Source: Channa striata
Taxonomy: Eukaryota > Chordata > Actinopteri > Anabantiformes > Channidae
NCBI GenBank assembly: GCA_033026295.1
Contig: CM065172.1
Location: 13,573,165 to 13,637,164, forward strand
Length of the DNA: 64,000 nucleotides
Direction: 5' to 3'
The position numbers and the translations under genes were made by a program. Positions within the stretch are counted from its first letter, which is position 1. Every line of letters starts with the position of its first letter. This document shows positions 24,001 through 36,186 of this stretch, piece after piece. The notes beneath the pieces were generated by a model. It made no database searches, was not told the DNA's origin, and saw nothing but the letters and a program-made list of their open reading frames with translations.

Positions 24001-26099
24001 ATCTTGCATTTTCATCTCCTGACCTGAGTCCAGCACTTCATTCTCTGATTTTGTGGCATATGTTGTGTGTGAACCAGGTTCTTCTGGTTAAGGAATTCAT
24101 GCACTGTGTGCTGTAGCTGTGTGTTCATGTCAGGTTCTTCATGACCATATTGGAGAGCAATGACAAATGCACTTTGTAAAAAAATTTTTATAAGTTACCT
24201 GCCATGTTCATCATGGAGAACAAATGCATCAAAATATAGTTGCTTTTGTGTATATTAGATTTTTTTTGTTTGTTTTTTGTAAATCAATTTCCTTTATCTT
24301 TATGCAATATTCAGCATCATACATTTTTAGATTATGTATCCTGCCTAAAAGAACAACTGAGAGAATAGTGTAAGAATTAATTTGTATGGTTACACTTTTG
24401 TAAATGGCTAATTGAGAACTTGGCCTGATTTGAAATATAAAAAAACATTGTTTACAGTATCGCATTTCCAAAAGTTTAGGCACCCTACTAAGTCTACACT
24501 TACTACTTCCTCCAAATATCGCAGCTTGCAAATGCTTTTTGTAGCCAGCAAACAAATTCTCCTTTATTGCTATATTTGCCCTCAACTTCTGAAACATTTT
24601 TAGACTGTACACAGAGTGTGTTTGAAATCTAACTGCAGATATGATGCTCAAACCAGAACCTTTAGTCGGCTTTAGTCTGCGTTTCTGATAGTAGTTCATG
24701 GTGGATGTTGAGGTGTGAAGTGGATCACTGACCTTCTGTAGAAATCAGTCTCCTCCCACTTTGAAATTCTTGACTCACATAACTGGAAGTTCATTAAATG
24801 AAAATTAGCAAAGAAGCAAGTGTTGTGCCCAAAGATTTGCAGCCAACAATTACTGTATTTTTCCACTGAGGATTCTACAAGCGGACACGCAGCAACTCAG
24901 TGATGTCCCAGCAGGTGTCAGCATCCGCCATGTTTCTGCTGAGAGACGCTTCATCGGGGATTTGTGGCGCACGTAGCTGCACTTATGTTCCTGAGTCAAT
25001 GTGACGCTGGTATATATTATTTGAAAAAAAAAGTTTCATTAATTACACACAAATAAGGTGACATAGTACCAACTAATCGTATTTTATTCACATTAATATG
25101 GATTGTAAAATATCCTTTTAAAATTCTTATAATGAATTAACTGCTCAGTATTTTAAGAGATGAATCTTCCCTTTTACGTGTAGGTTTAACAAAGCCAGCT
25201 AAAAATTAGACTCATGTTAATAATCATTAGGATGTTAAAGGATTTAGGTAACTCATAGCCACATGGTGTTTCTCCCCGAAAAAAAGGTAAGTTGCTTTAA
25301 TTTGAGAGAAACAAACGGAACGAGCCAACACCGGAGCGCGTCCTATAACCACAATGCTAGTAGCTAAGCTAGCTAAGGAAGTTTTTGCAGGTGACTTTAC
25401 TGTTAACAGTTTTATTGTTTAATGCATTTGGCATAGAGAGACTGTATTACTGCCAAATACCAATGATCATCAATTGTACATGAATTAATAAAAAACTGGT
25501 GTTAACACAAGCCTGTCATCATCGTGGGCAGGTTATGCTAACTTATGCTTACGTAGCTAGCTGATGCTAACAGTTCCTTGAGGGTAGCGATCTTCATTTC
25601 AGACAGGTGGGTCAGTGTTGCCCATTGTCTCTGATTATTTGTATTTAACGTTAATTAAAATATTAATTTGCACGTAGACATAATTATTGGCAACTTAATA
25701 GTTGGTGTTCCAGGGCTTCTTCTAATCCCCTGCTGTTGAATTAACTCTCTAAAAAACTGGACATTATTAAAATGGTGATTAATTACTGCAGGGCGGCTGA
25801 ATTAGTTAAACTGAATTCGTTTAACCTGGCTGCATCCAGTAAACTGCCAACTAAGTGCATGCTGAGTTATGCTGTATTTTAAAACTATACAATTTTATGC
25901 GTATTGCCAATAGATGGCAGCCTTTTCAAACTTCCAGCCAGTGCTGCTTTGGATGCTGTGATGATAGTGAGAGTTGCCCTCTGCGTTGTCTTGAAGCAGC
26001 ACTATTAAGCAAAATCACCTTTATTTAAACAGTTGCAAAAAAAGGTGACAAAGACTTTCAATATCAGTTTCAATATCAGTTTATCAGTAAGTGCAGTTA
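21046..26099. other. Intergenic, gene-poor
   Basis: AT-rich DNA with no recognised coding exon. Around 24860-25620 CpGs are more frequent. That part contains GTAAGT-type donors (for example AAAAAG|GTAAGT near 25287) and the 'GCTAGCTAAGCTAGC'-style strings often seen near fish gene starts. A non-coding transcript could begin here, but nothing proves it. Low-complexity A/T tracts are common between 21640 and 22000. Confidence 0.5.
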
Positions 26100-26715
26100 C
26101 TAAAATAATACGACACTCACAGAGTTGCTCCTGAGCCGCTCCCATGTAGTCTTGACAGTGTCCTTAGGATCCTTGACATGTTGGAAGGTGAACCCTCAGC
26201 CAGTCTGAAGTCCTGAGCACTGTGGAACAGGTTTTCATTGAGAATATCTCAGTACTTTACTCCATTCAGCTTTTATTTAACCCTGATGAGTTTCCTAGTC
26301 CCTGCTGCTGAGTAACACACCCACAGCATCCTGCTGCCACAACCAGGCTTCTATGTTGGGATAGTATTTGGCAGGTGATGAGCAGTGCCTGGTTTCCTCT
26401 AGACATTTAGACGTTTAGAACTGAGGCATAACAGTTCAATCTTGGTTTCATCAGTCCAGAAAATCTTGTTTCTCACATTGTGAGAGTGCTTTAGGTGCTT
26501 TTTTTGCAAACTTGAAGCAGACTTTCATGTGTTTTGCACTAACGGGAGGCTTCCGTCTAGTTGCCATAAAGTCCAAATCAGGGCAGGGCTGCAGTGATCG
26601 TTGTCCTTCTGATCTTTGTCCATCTATCTATCTCCCCACAGGATCTCTGAGCTCAGTCAGAGTCACTATCGGATTCTTGGTCACCTCCCTTAATAAGGCC
26701 TTTAGAAAAGGTGAC
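26100..26715 (-). mobile_element. Degraded Tc1-like transposon fragment, same family as 1-1064
   Basis: The sequence is antisense to a Tc1 transposase and shares extended blocks with the element at the left edge. Examples are 'acatgttggaaggtgaacc' (26178-26196) and 'actgtggaacaggttt'. This copy keeps the central segment that the first copy lacks, including the 'caacagcatcctgctgccac'-type catalytic-domain antisense block, but both ends are lost. No intact frame remains. Confidence 0.75.
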
Positions 26716-29700
26716 ATGCTAAAGTTACCCAGAGGAATGATTATCTCCTTTTTTAGGAATTTCAGATGCTGTACAATGTTGAAGATGATTGCAAGAAGGG
26801 AGACAACACATTTCCCTTATGAACAAGACAGAAGACTGCATGAGAAATCTCCAGACCCCTAGAGTGATAACACAGGTAAGCGTTCACACACATTTCTACT
26901 TGACTAATGTGTGGACAAACTGTACAATCTTCCTGTCTTAGTACATCTACCCCCCACCTTACAGTTCTTTATAAGCCAACTTGTTGATCTAACTTCTAAA
27001 AATTGAATCAAGCTGTAATCTAGCAAACTTGTTTATATCCCACAGAATCTATGATGAGAACTTTCTGGATGCTAGACAAATGTGTAGCTGGTGGCCTATC
27101 AAAATCAGAACCATTATTCTATCAAACTAACACACCCATGTGTCTTTTAGGTTATCCAGATGCTAGAAAACTTTATGACTAGCAGCCAAGCAAAACAAAG
27201 ATGTCTCCCCACATAATTGCTGTTTGGATATGCTGCTCATTGCAGCTGTACCCTGAATAAGCTGCAGTATGCACATGGTATTAATTAATAAAATCATTGT
27301 GCCATTTCAATTATATAAAGAATGTGTTTATTTTTCGGCACCTGAGTGTCAACCAAAAACACATTCAGGTGCACTTGGGATGCATTAAGTCATTATTCTC
27401 CTTTGCAAGACAGTGTTGAGAGTCCACTGCCCTTTAATCATTTGCTCGTAGTTGTAGCATCTTAAAAGATGGCATTTACAGAGTAATTTACATTATTTAA
27501 ATTTGCAGTTTGGACATTATCTATATCAACAGCATCCAGCAATAAACACATTTGTACATAAAATCACAGCACTTGTGGCTTCTGTACTGTAGCTACATCC
27601 AGTTCATGTAACAATTTTCATTTAGGGTCCAGAAGGAACTTTTTAGGGTACAGAATGCACTGAAAGACTCCTGGCACAGTTTTTTGGCTAGATCTGGCTC
27701 TGGAAGTGATTAGTCCTCAAAGCTTGTGTGAGTATATTGCAGAGAGACAAGGGCGGGTGGAAGCAGTATCATGTGTATGTGTGTAAGTGTGAGTGGGATG
27801 CAGAAAAAGAAAATGCATGAGCTTTGAGAGAGGGCAAGAGTGGGAGACTGGGGTGGTTCTGTTATGCAAGCAGTTCTCAATATGCATTTAGATTGGAAGA
27901 TGTGTGGCTCCTGTGGCTGGCTGTCCCCTGTGTCACAGCCTTTAAAATACAGTTGCCAAGAGAAATGTCTTCTTTACAGGCTTTGGCTGCCAGATGCTGG
28001 GGATAATGGACAGGACTGCAGAAGGAAAGAAGCAGAGGTATGTGCAGCTAGCCTCACAAACATGCAAGTGAGTGCCCGCATACAGAAGCACATGTGTGTG
28101 TACATGCACACGTTTGCACACTATGTAGGTGGGGATGCCCAAAGTTTTGAATAATTAATTTTCTAGTCATTCTTGAGCAACTACCACACACACACTATGA
28201 CAAACAGGAAGTATTAGGCCTGGTAAGAAATTGACACACTTGTAGTATTATAGAGAGCATATATTTGGGATCATTTCTAACATTCCAGATGCACCACATT
28301 CTGTGGATTTGTACAGGACACATTAGCAAGAGGTGGTTGTGGATGCCTGTGCAGCTTTGAGTCAACACATGGGGCGCCAGTGTATGAATGTGAAAGTGCA
28401 TCTGCAAGCAGCAGAGTCAGTGACAAAGGAATGTGTCATAGTTCCTGCAAGCCACTCAGCTCCTAAACTGCAGCAAATAAACATTCCTCTATTGCTGTGT
28501 CAGTGCTGAACCCTCGCCCACTGTCGCTGTAAAACATAGCTTGTAATTAAAACCAAAACTGAGCATTTCTCCTTTTGTTTCCAAGAGTATTACTAGAATA
28601 GAGATAATGACCCCATTCCTTTGGAAAAATTTAAATGCTATTTATTTTCTCACTGATGGCATGTTGAAGTCCTGGTAATATCAAGATTAACCAACTGCAA
28701 ATAAATTCATCAGTCATCTAGGTGGTTGGTTAGGTGCAATTTAGATACAACTTAGATACAGTAATTTTAGCGTGCCATTAGCCATATTTTGCTCTGTTGT
28801 AGACGGGATTTCACATGTAGGCCACCAAAACAATACACCCACACTCAGAAAATCATACATTCCTATGCAGTATTGGACAATTTCACAAAGATACATTTGT
28901 TGGAAATAAAATCTTTACTTTCAATATTACCAGACACATTTTGCTGCACTGTATCACTGCCTACTCTGTTTGATTTAAATAAATGCCTCCTTTATCTGTG
29001 TTGACAGGTGAAATGATGCATAGGTTTATGTTGTGTCACATGAATTCCACAACAGTTTCTACTTGTATTTCATGTGGATTTCAGAGCTAAAATGTTGCTG
29101 TGCTGTACCCATACATTATCAGATGTCTGTAAACATATTCTACTGATGGCTGTCTTTGCCCAAGTCTTTCCTTGTTATTACAGCTCTGTTTACAGGAGGA
29201 CGTACAGTGTTTGCAAGCATAAGAATCCTAAAGTATACAGCGATTTGATGTCGTACTATGACGCACAATTTCCAATTTTTCATCTAAAACACAAAACTAC
29301 TGGAACAAATTTGTTGTCACATATCTGGTCTTGCCAGGTTAAACATTCACAGATGTGTGATGGAGGAGATGTTTTTGGGATAATCATGCTCACTAAGTTA
29401 TTGCCTGTGCATTGGAGCTCTTAATTTACAGCGGACCATTCTGTGTCTGCAATGACCACTTTTAGGTTTGTAGTTAAAGTTGATATTTCATAGTAATAAG
29501 GCGTTAATCTCAGCACTCTTAAGGTTAAGAAAATTATTTATTATTTTTAACAGAAAATGGGACAGAGAAGATGCCATTAAGCTGTGACAATCACAAGGTC
29601 AGTCTGTACTTGTGCAGATTGTGGAAGGTGTTGATATCTCAAAAGTTATCATCAGAACATCTTTATACACATGAAGAACACTAGCATATCACACATCCAT

Positions 29701-31479
29701 GCACACACAAACACCGCAAAGTTATATCCCTCCCACCTTAAATGCAGGGTGCACTCTCGATCTTACTCCACAGGGGCACAGAGCCTGACCACAGACATCA
29801 TACTTATTGCTCACCAAAGTGCAGTGGTCTGTCCATGTTCCCACCCTCACTCACTATGTGCAGAAAACCCAACAACGGAAAACAGTGGTTTGACAGTGTC
29901 TGGAGGTTTGCGGACAGCAGTGAGTGTCTGCTGTGTCTTTCCTAAATCTATCTTCCTCTCATCCCTTCAGCCGCCTAGCTGCATACCCCAGCGACAGGGG
30001 ATCAGCTGAGCACAGACCCAAAATGATGGTTTTTTTTTTATGTTTTGCGCTTGAAATAATAGGATGTGAATACGAGAGGACATTTACGTGTGTGCTTTCG
30101 CTGGGATGAATGTAACCTTTCCTCTCTCCTGTGTGACAAGTTGTGGCAAGCTGGAAAATGATGAAGTGATGGAGATGTTAGGAGGCCACGGCCATTGTGA
30201 TGCTGGGTGGCTGTTACTCTGAAACTGCCATCTGCCGAAAAGGTCAGTTGCTAGGGGATGATTCTCCTGGACCGTGTCTGCCTCCCAGCTGCCATCCACA
30301 CACCCACACACAGGATGGAGTTTGAGCACAAACTCACTGAAATATGTATGCATGCTTACACAGTTTTTTATTGTATCCTAGAAATTCTAAATGAATTTTA
30401 GCAATGGGTGACCCATTGGATTAACCACTATTAATCCACTCGGTAGTGGGGTTTAGCTGATCATAATTCTTTATGTAATATGCATTTGATGAGGATGTAG
30501 ATGTATATCTTATTACATAATGGCCCTGTGGTCATTGAATGGCACCAAACAAATGCTTCTGATTATTACATGAGCAGTGTAGTGGTGTCCCTGTCACAAC
30601 AATGCCCTAATTAACTGGAACTTGGCCCAGAATTGAACGTTAGGATTATAATGAAATGTTGGGGTAGTGTGGAAATCAAATCATTAATGTATGCCAGATC
30701 CAAGCCACGCTGCAGTGTGAGCAGCCTATCATTCAGTGCGGTCACCCAAACCCAGTTTCAAATTCTTTATCATACGCCCTTCATATTAAAGCCAACTCCA
30801 CCCAGCGGGCAAAGATTTTCCCACAATTTAGCATGGAATGTTAATACGAAGCTGCTTGCCCTTCAAAATGCTGTGTCATCTTCTGTACATGTTTCCTGGT
30901 GATCAACCTGATAGCTGATTACTGTAAGGAGCACCATTTAAGGAAGGGTTTTTTACTCAAGCTAAATTAATGTACAGCACAGTATGGTTTTAGTTTTGTT
31001 ATCACATGATTTAAATATTTGGGATTAAAAACAATCGTCAAATGGATGCCAGTATATTATCTCAAAAAACTGGCAATACAGTTGTTGACAGAACTCAAAG
31101 CATAAGTGGGACAATTGTGCAGTTCTGTGCCATATCTTTATCTTTTTTGGTTCGCTCTGTCACTCTACTTTGTTTTTCACCCCCTCACCTCCATCCTGCT
31201 CTTCACCACTGGCCTTCCACAGTCAGTGACTTTTGTGTAGTGGAGCTGCTGTTTTTGTTTGTGCCCTTCTTACCATGGCTGCCTGCTCACCGCCTGGCAG
31301 CCCCGTGTGTCAAAGGTGGCTGCAACAGAACAGACTGTGGGAACAGCCGGTTAGCCTCCCCTGGTCCCCTGCTCCCCAACCAGAGGGGCAGCCATCAATC
31401 CAGCACTCCCCCTGCACACACACTGAAGCACAAACACACAAATACCCAACCAAACACTCTCACACAAAAAGCCTACAAC
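26716..31479. other. Intergenic, no gene recognised
   Basis: Mostly AT-rich sequence with CA/TG-rich patches (for example 28080-28130 and 29690-29720). Open frames are short, unsupported by splice structure and without family resemblance. Confidence 0.5.
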
Positions 31480-32110
31480 GCTCACACCCTCTCCCAATAA
31501 TCCTCGGAAGCAATTTCATCTCGACTCGGGTGGCGGCCTATTGTTGCCAGCCCCTTCAATCTTTCCTTATTAACTCTCGCTTTGTCCCGCATCCGAGCTT
31601 CTGGACTCATCTCTCTTACATTCCGATCGGTGCTGCTCCCAGTACTCCCAGGCAACCTCCATTCGCTAATCCCGCTGCCTCCCCCACCAGCCACCCCACC
31701 CCAAGGAACTCTTACTGCTTTTTTTTCCCAACCTGCCGATCACCTACTTACAGAGTAAGGTAGGGGCATTAACTCTGTAGTTTTTCTGAAGGCAGAGTGT
31801 GAAGGCGGGGTGGGTGAAGGAGGAGGCGGCCACAAAGTGACTCCAGCCCAGACAATTAGAACAATGAGCTGGGCCTGTAGGGGGCTAACTCGCTGCGTCA
31901 CGCCTGGACGGTGGGGTATTTTGTCAGTTTAATGAATTGTCCGTCAGGCTAGGGCCACATTGCAGGCTGCGCAGAGAGAGGCCAGCAGGGACCCAGACAC
32001 TAAGTCGGTATTTATTACACTGCCTTTGTCACTAATTGAGCTAATTATCACTGACTCCTCAGCACTCCCACAGGCAGCTCCCCCTTCACTCACTCTCTCT
32101 ACCAACTCTC
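31480..32110. promoter_or_regulatory. Candidate distal enhancer about 4.1-4.7 kb downstream of wnt1
   Basis: A GC-richer block of high complexity stands out from the AT-rich intergenic DNA. It contains several homeodomain-type cores, including CACTAATTGAGCTAATTATC near 32030-32050 and GACAATTAGAACAATGAG at about 31851-31868, where a SOX-like ACAATG is adjacent. A CTATTGTTGCC SOX-like site lies near 31539. wnt1 is on the minus strand, so this is on its 3' side. Mouse Wnt1 neural-plate expression is known to depend on a 3' enhancer with homeodomain sites. Assignment to wnt1 is inference from position and composition. Confidence 0.35.
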
Positions 32111-35100
32111 CCACCTCACCCTCACGACTGGGAATTGAACCCTGCCTTCCCTCTTCTTTTTTTTATTGTCTGCCACTTTGTGTTTCTTTCTTTATATGGA
32201 TGCTATTGCTTCTATTTTTGTTTTCAAGCCAAGTGTGTCTTTTTTTCAGATTGTGTGTGTTTTTATTTTGCCAGCTTTCCCACTTTCAATTTTTGTGTGT
32301 ATGTGTCCCATTATTCTGTAAGCCATACACCAATCTTCCACAAAGTTAATACCACCTGAGTGTTTTAATATACAAATATTATATGGTTTGAGCTAATAAA
32401 TGCTGAAGAATCAGCCAACCACTTGAAAGCACTTGAATTGATTAAAATCAGCCCCATCTTTAGCAGGAGTGTTCTTTGACAAATCTTTTTGAGTGCATGT
32501 GCATGTTGTGCCAATTACCATAATCAGTATTGTTTAAAATACTTTTATGTGTACTTTTAATAGAATGTTGATAAACATCTGATCACTTTTCTTCCCCTTC
32601 CCCTCTTCCCCTTGAGTTTGTGTACTACCCTTTTGCACACGCTGACCCTTGTCCTCCATGACATTAGTAAGACCACCAGTGTTAATATCTTGGCTGATCA
32701 GTTTATGCTTTCAAATGTGGTTACCTCAATCTGCAGCATTAGGACACAGTTTATTACTTTTGTAGAGATCAAATACATATAATATTCTTGGATCATTGGA
32801 AATGTTCTGCCTCTCATTTTTCTGTTGGCATCTGTTCTTTTAATTTGTTGCATTTCTGTTCAATTTGCTCTCATTAGATGTTTCTATTCATTTAATCCCC
32901 CAAGTGCAACAAATTCAATTCTCAACTTTTTTGAGATGCTAAAGTCTCACACAGTTTATTACTTAACTTCTTGCTCTCATTTCTTGCCATAGGCAAAGCA
33001 ATTTGTTACATCACGGCTGTAATTGAGACAAACCTTCATCCTGTCCTTGCTCAAACTGTCTGCTTTTACAGCCACAACTTTGTTGCTCTGTTCTTGGAAT
33101 TTTTACTTTTTTGGGCGTGCGTTGTTCTTACTGTGCCTCCACTGTACTCTATCTGGATGACCCCAGCTGCTTCTGTGCTGTGGTGGGCTATGGATAAAAT
33201 GGAAAGCTTTCCAAGCTCCTGTGGTTGTCAGGTTGCCAGGGGTTGGGGGAAACTCTGTTTTATTATATTTTTTTCATATTATTTCCTTCAGACATTTAGC
33301 AAATGAAGCAAAACATTCAATATAGAAAATCCCGTATGAAGGTATGTGGATAAGCAGGGGTAATTTCTGTGGTTGGGAGCACAAATGCAAGGATGTTTTG
33401 TGAGCTGGGGGAAAAGGCTGCTTTGGTGTTGGTAATAGGATTAAGCATAGGACACCCAGGGACAGGCTTATATGTTCACTTGGTTGGTTGTCAAATCTAT
33501 CTCAAACACAGAAACTAGAACAGGCATAATAGCATCTTTTCACATATTCAGGAGGAAGATTTTATTGAAAATATAGACTTTATTGTTCTATCATACAATA
33601 CAAAACCAACTGGAACCTAAATCTTTTTGTTAAAATCTAAAGATGCCATCACTTACATCTCTCTATAACAGTATAAAAATCCCCAGAAATAAATATTTTG
33701 TATTTACACTTATTAAAAAAGGGAAATAATCAGTGCATGACAAAACATACATATTTTACAGAAAAGCAAAGAAAGTGATAAGAAGTGTCTCTAGTAAGGG
33801 TTGCTTTTGTGCCAGCTACATCACTCCGAACAGAAAAAGGCGTAAGATCAAAACATCTCCTGACTTATTACTAATGACAGCAAATTATGTGGTCACTGGC
33901 AGGTGGCACAAACTGATGCCATTATAAATATATTCAAATATTTTTATATTTACAGTATTTTGGTTCTCTTAGCCGATATACATTATGATTTTTTTCTGCA
34001 AGGTACAGTATTCTTTAGCTACACTGATATATTAAAGCTACAATATGCAACTTAAGCGAGCGCTAACATGAGGTCTCCCTGTCCCCGTCCTCTTATGCTT
34101 TTCTACCATCTGTTACAGCCCTTCAGGCATAGATCCCCTTAGAGCCTGCATCATAATTACATCACAGTGTTTGTTGGAGGCAAAACAAAGGAAAACTGGA
34201 GCCTCATCACACTCATAACCAGAAATGTCACCTTTCTGTGCTGTTGAGAGCCAGAATTGAAGGAGTAATTGCTCTAACATGAAGTTTTATCTCATAGCAA
34301 CTGCCACTGCCAGTCATTAGCACAGACAGCTTTGGTTAAACACAAATGAATTGGACTGAAACGATCATGTTTGTTTGCAATGCAGACAAGTAAGGTTGAA
34401 TAAAGTATTGTCTGTTGTAGGTGTTAGGTGGGCATGACGGAGTTTTAGATGCATATCTATACCTATAACAAGCAGTATTGAACCTTACCTAATGTAAAGT
34501 GACAAATATAAACATTTGTTTTGCATTGCAATTTGCATTTCACAGTTGTCTGATTGGCAGTGGCAGCTGATATACAATAAATCTTAGAGCCATTTCTCCT
34601 TCGATTCCGGCATGCAGCAACACAGAAGATAACATTTAAAGTGGGTAATGAAATAATAGGCATGTAAATCTTTACATATACATCCTCCACGATAGGTAAT
34701 CGTGTGCATTGAGAGAGTGTGTTGGGTTTGGCAAATATGAACCATGTTATTTAACTTTTTCAAGTAACACTAACGTTCACAGAAAGTGAGTGACCATATA
34801 CATTCTGATAAACCTCTATTTTCTTCACTTATTGTTATCTTTTGCTAGCCAGCATGAGCTAATTCAGGGAATTATTGTGCCTCCAACTATGTTCTGTCCA
34901 TGAACAATTTGTATTTAGCACCAGAAAAGGGGCCAATTAGTAATGAAATTACAACGAACCAAAAGGCTGCAAAATGTACTAATCAAGCAGAAATCTGTGA
35001 AATTCTACAATTGATTTGGAAGGTGCACTTCACTCACAAAACATTTTGCAGTTAATACCCCTGCAATGCTGCAAGTGCTGTTCTGTAAGTTTGACTTCCT

Positions 35101-36186
35101 AGGAATATTCCACAGCACCTCTCTACAATAGACACGTTTTGGAAGATAATTCTGTTAAATACATTTTGAAAAAGTTACATACCACAGCTTTAACAAAGAA
35201 TTAAATGTTTCTTCAATCTATGTTAGTGCACTAATGAAACCTAATGCCATTTTGAGATGGTAGGATTCACATTTGATTATTTTTTTCCAAAATTTACCGC
35301 TATGATTTACCAAACTACATATTATCATGTCGGGATATTCAGTGTATTTTCATTCATATTACTGATGTGTACATTCAGATTACTGATGTTCAGTCACTTT
35401 CTTTTTCCCACTGGTCCCAGTCATGTAACATCAGTACCATCCTATAATAGGTCAGAGTGGAGAGCTGGGGTTGAGGTGTATTCAAATCCAGAGATATGTA
35501 AATAAAACCAGCAAATGTGGTGAGAAAATTATAGGCGTTTGGGCTGTATCCAGGACCTCATCCATGGAGATAAACGTCTCACAGTTTCATGTGGAAAAAA
35601 AGCCAAACTTCAGCAAGGAAAACCAAAGCAACTCTTTTAAATAACTTCTCTCTTGTTAGAGGTCCTCACCAGTTTACAAGAAAACATGTTTGTGGATCTC
35701 CAGCCACAGAACATCTGTGAAACATTGTGATTGGTTTGTGCTCTCATCTCTGGGAGAGACGGTTTAAGTAGAACCTGCTAACAGCAGTCAATGCTCTGCC
35801 ACATCATTTTGTCCCTTTACATCTATTTGTTTATAGCCACAGTGTAAACACTTTCCATTTTTCTTTTCCATTCTACATGGATGGCTGTAGTGTGGAAACA
35901 CCCCAAAACACTGTTAAACATCAAGGGCACGTAACAAGCACGTATACTGTACTCCACCCATACCCTGTTTATTTATTTGTGCTTTTCTCCATCCCCCACT
36001 TGAAAAAACATTGATTGAATTTTTGTAATAGAGAGATCTCTCTATCCTTTTACCCATCTTTTCTAGCTTCTACCTAAATTCTCAAACCACCTGCATGCTA
36101 GTGTCTTTCTCACCCAGCTACCTTATTTACCAAGAAGTTCTTCCTTTTGTATTTGCTTAGAAATCCATTTTGTTGTCCACCTGTCA
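32111..36186. other. Intergenic and probable wnt1 3' UTR
   Basis: No coding exon was recognised. On the minus strand, AATAAATAAA (plus-strand TTTATTTATT at 35968-35977), about 210 nt past the wnt1 stop, is a plausible polyadenylation signal. The rest is AT-rich and unremarkable. Confidence 0.4.

Noticed and set aside
24229..24699. 156-codon minus-strand frame, the longest in the desert
   Set aside because: Composition follows the AT-rich background (many Lys, Ile, Tyr), with no domain, splice support or repeat-encoded protein recognisable.
31482..31694. Minus-strand 70-codon frame with charged residues
   Set aside because: No splice structure, no known domain and a position inside a candidate enhancer block; probably chance openness from GC content.
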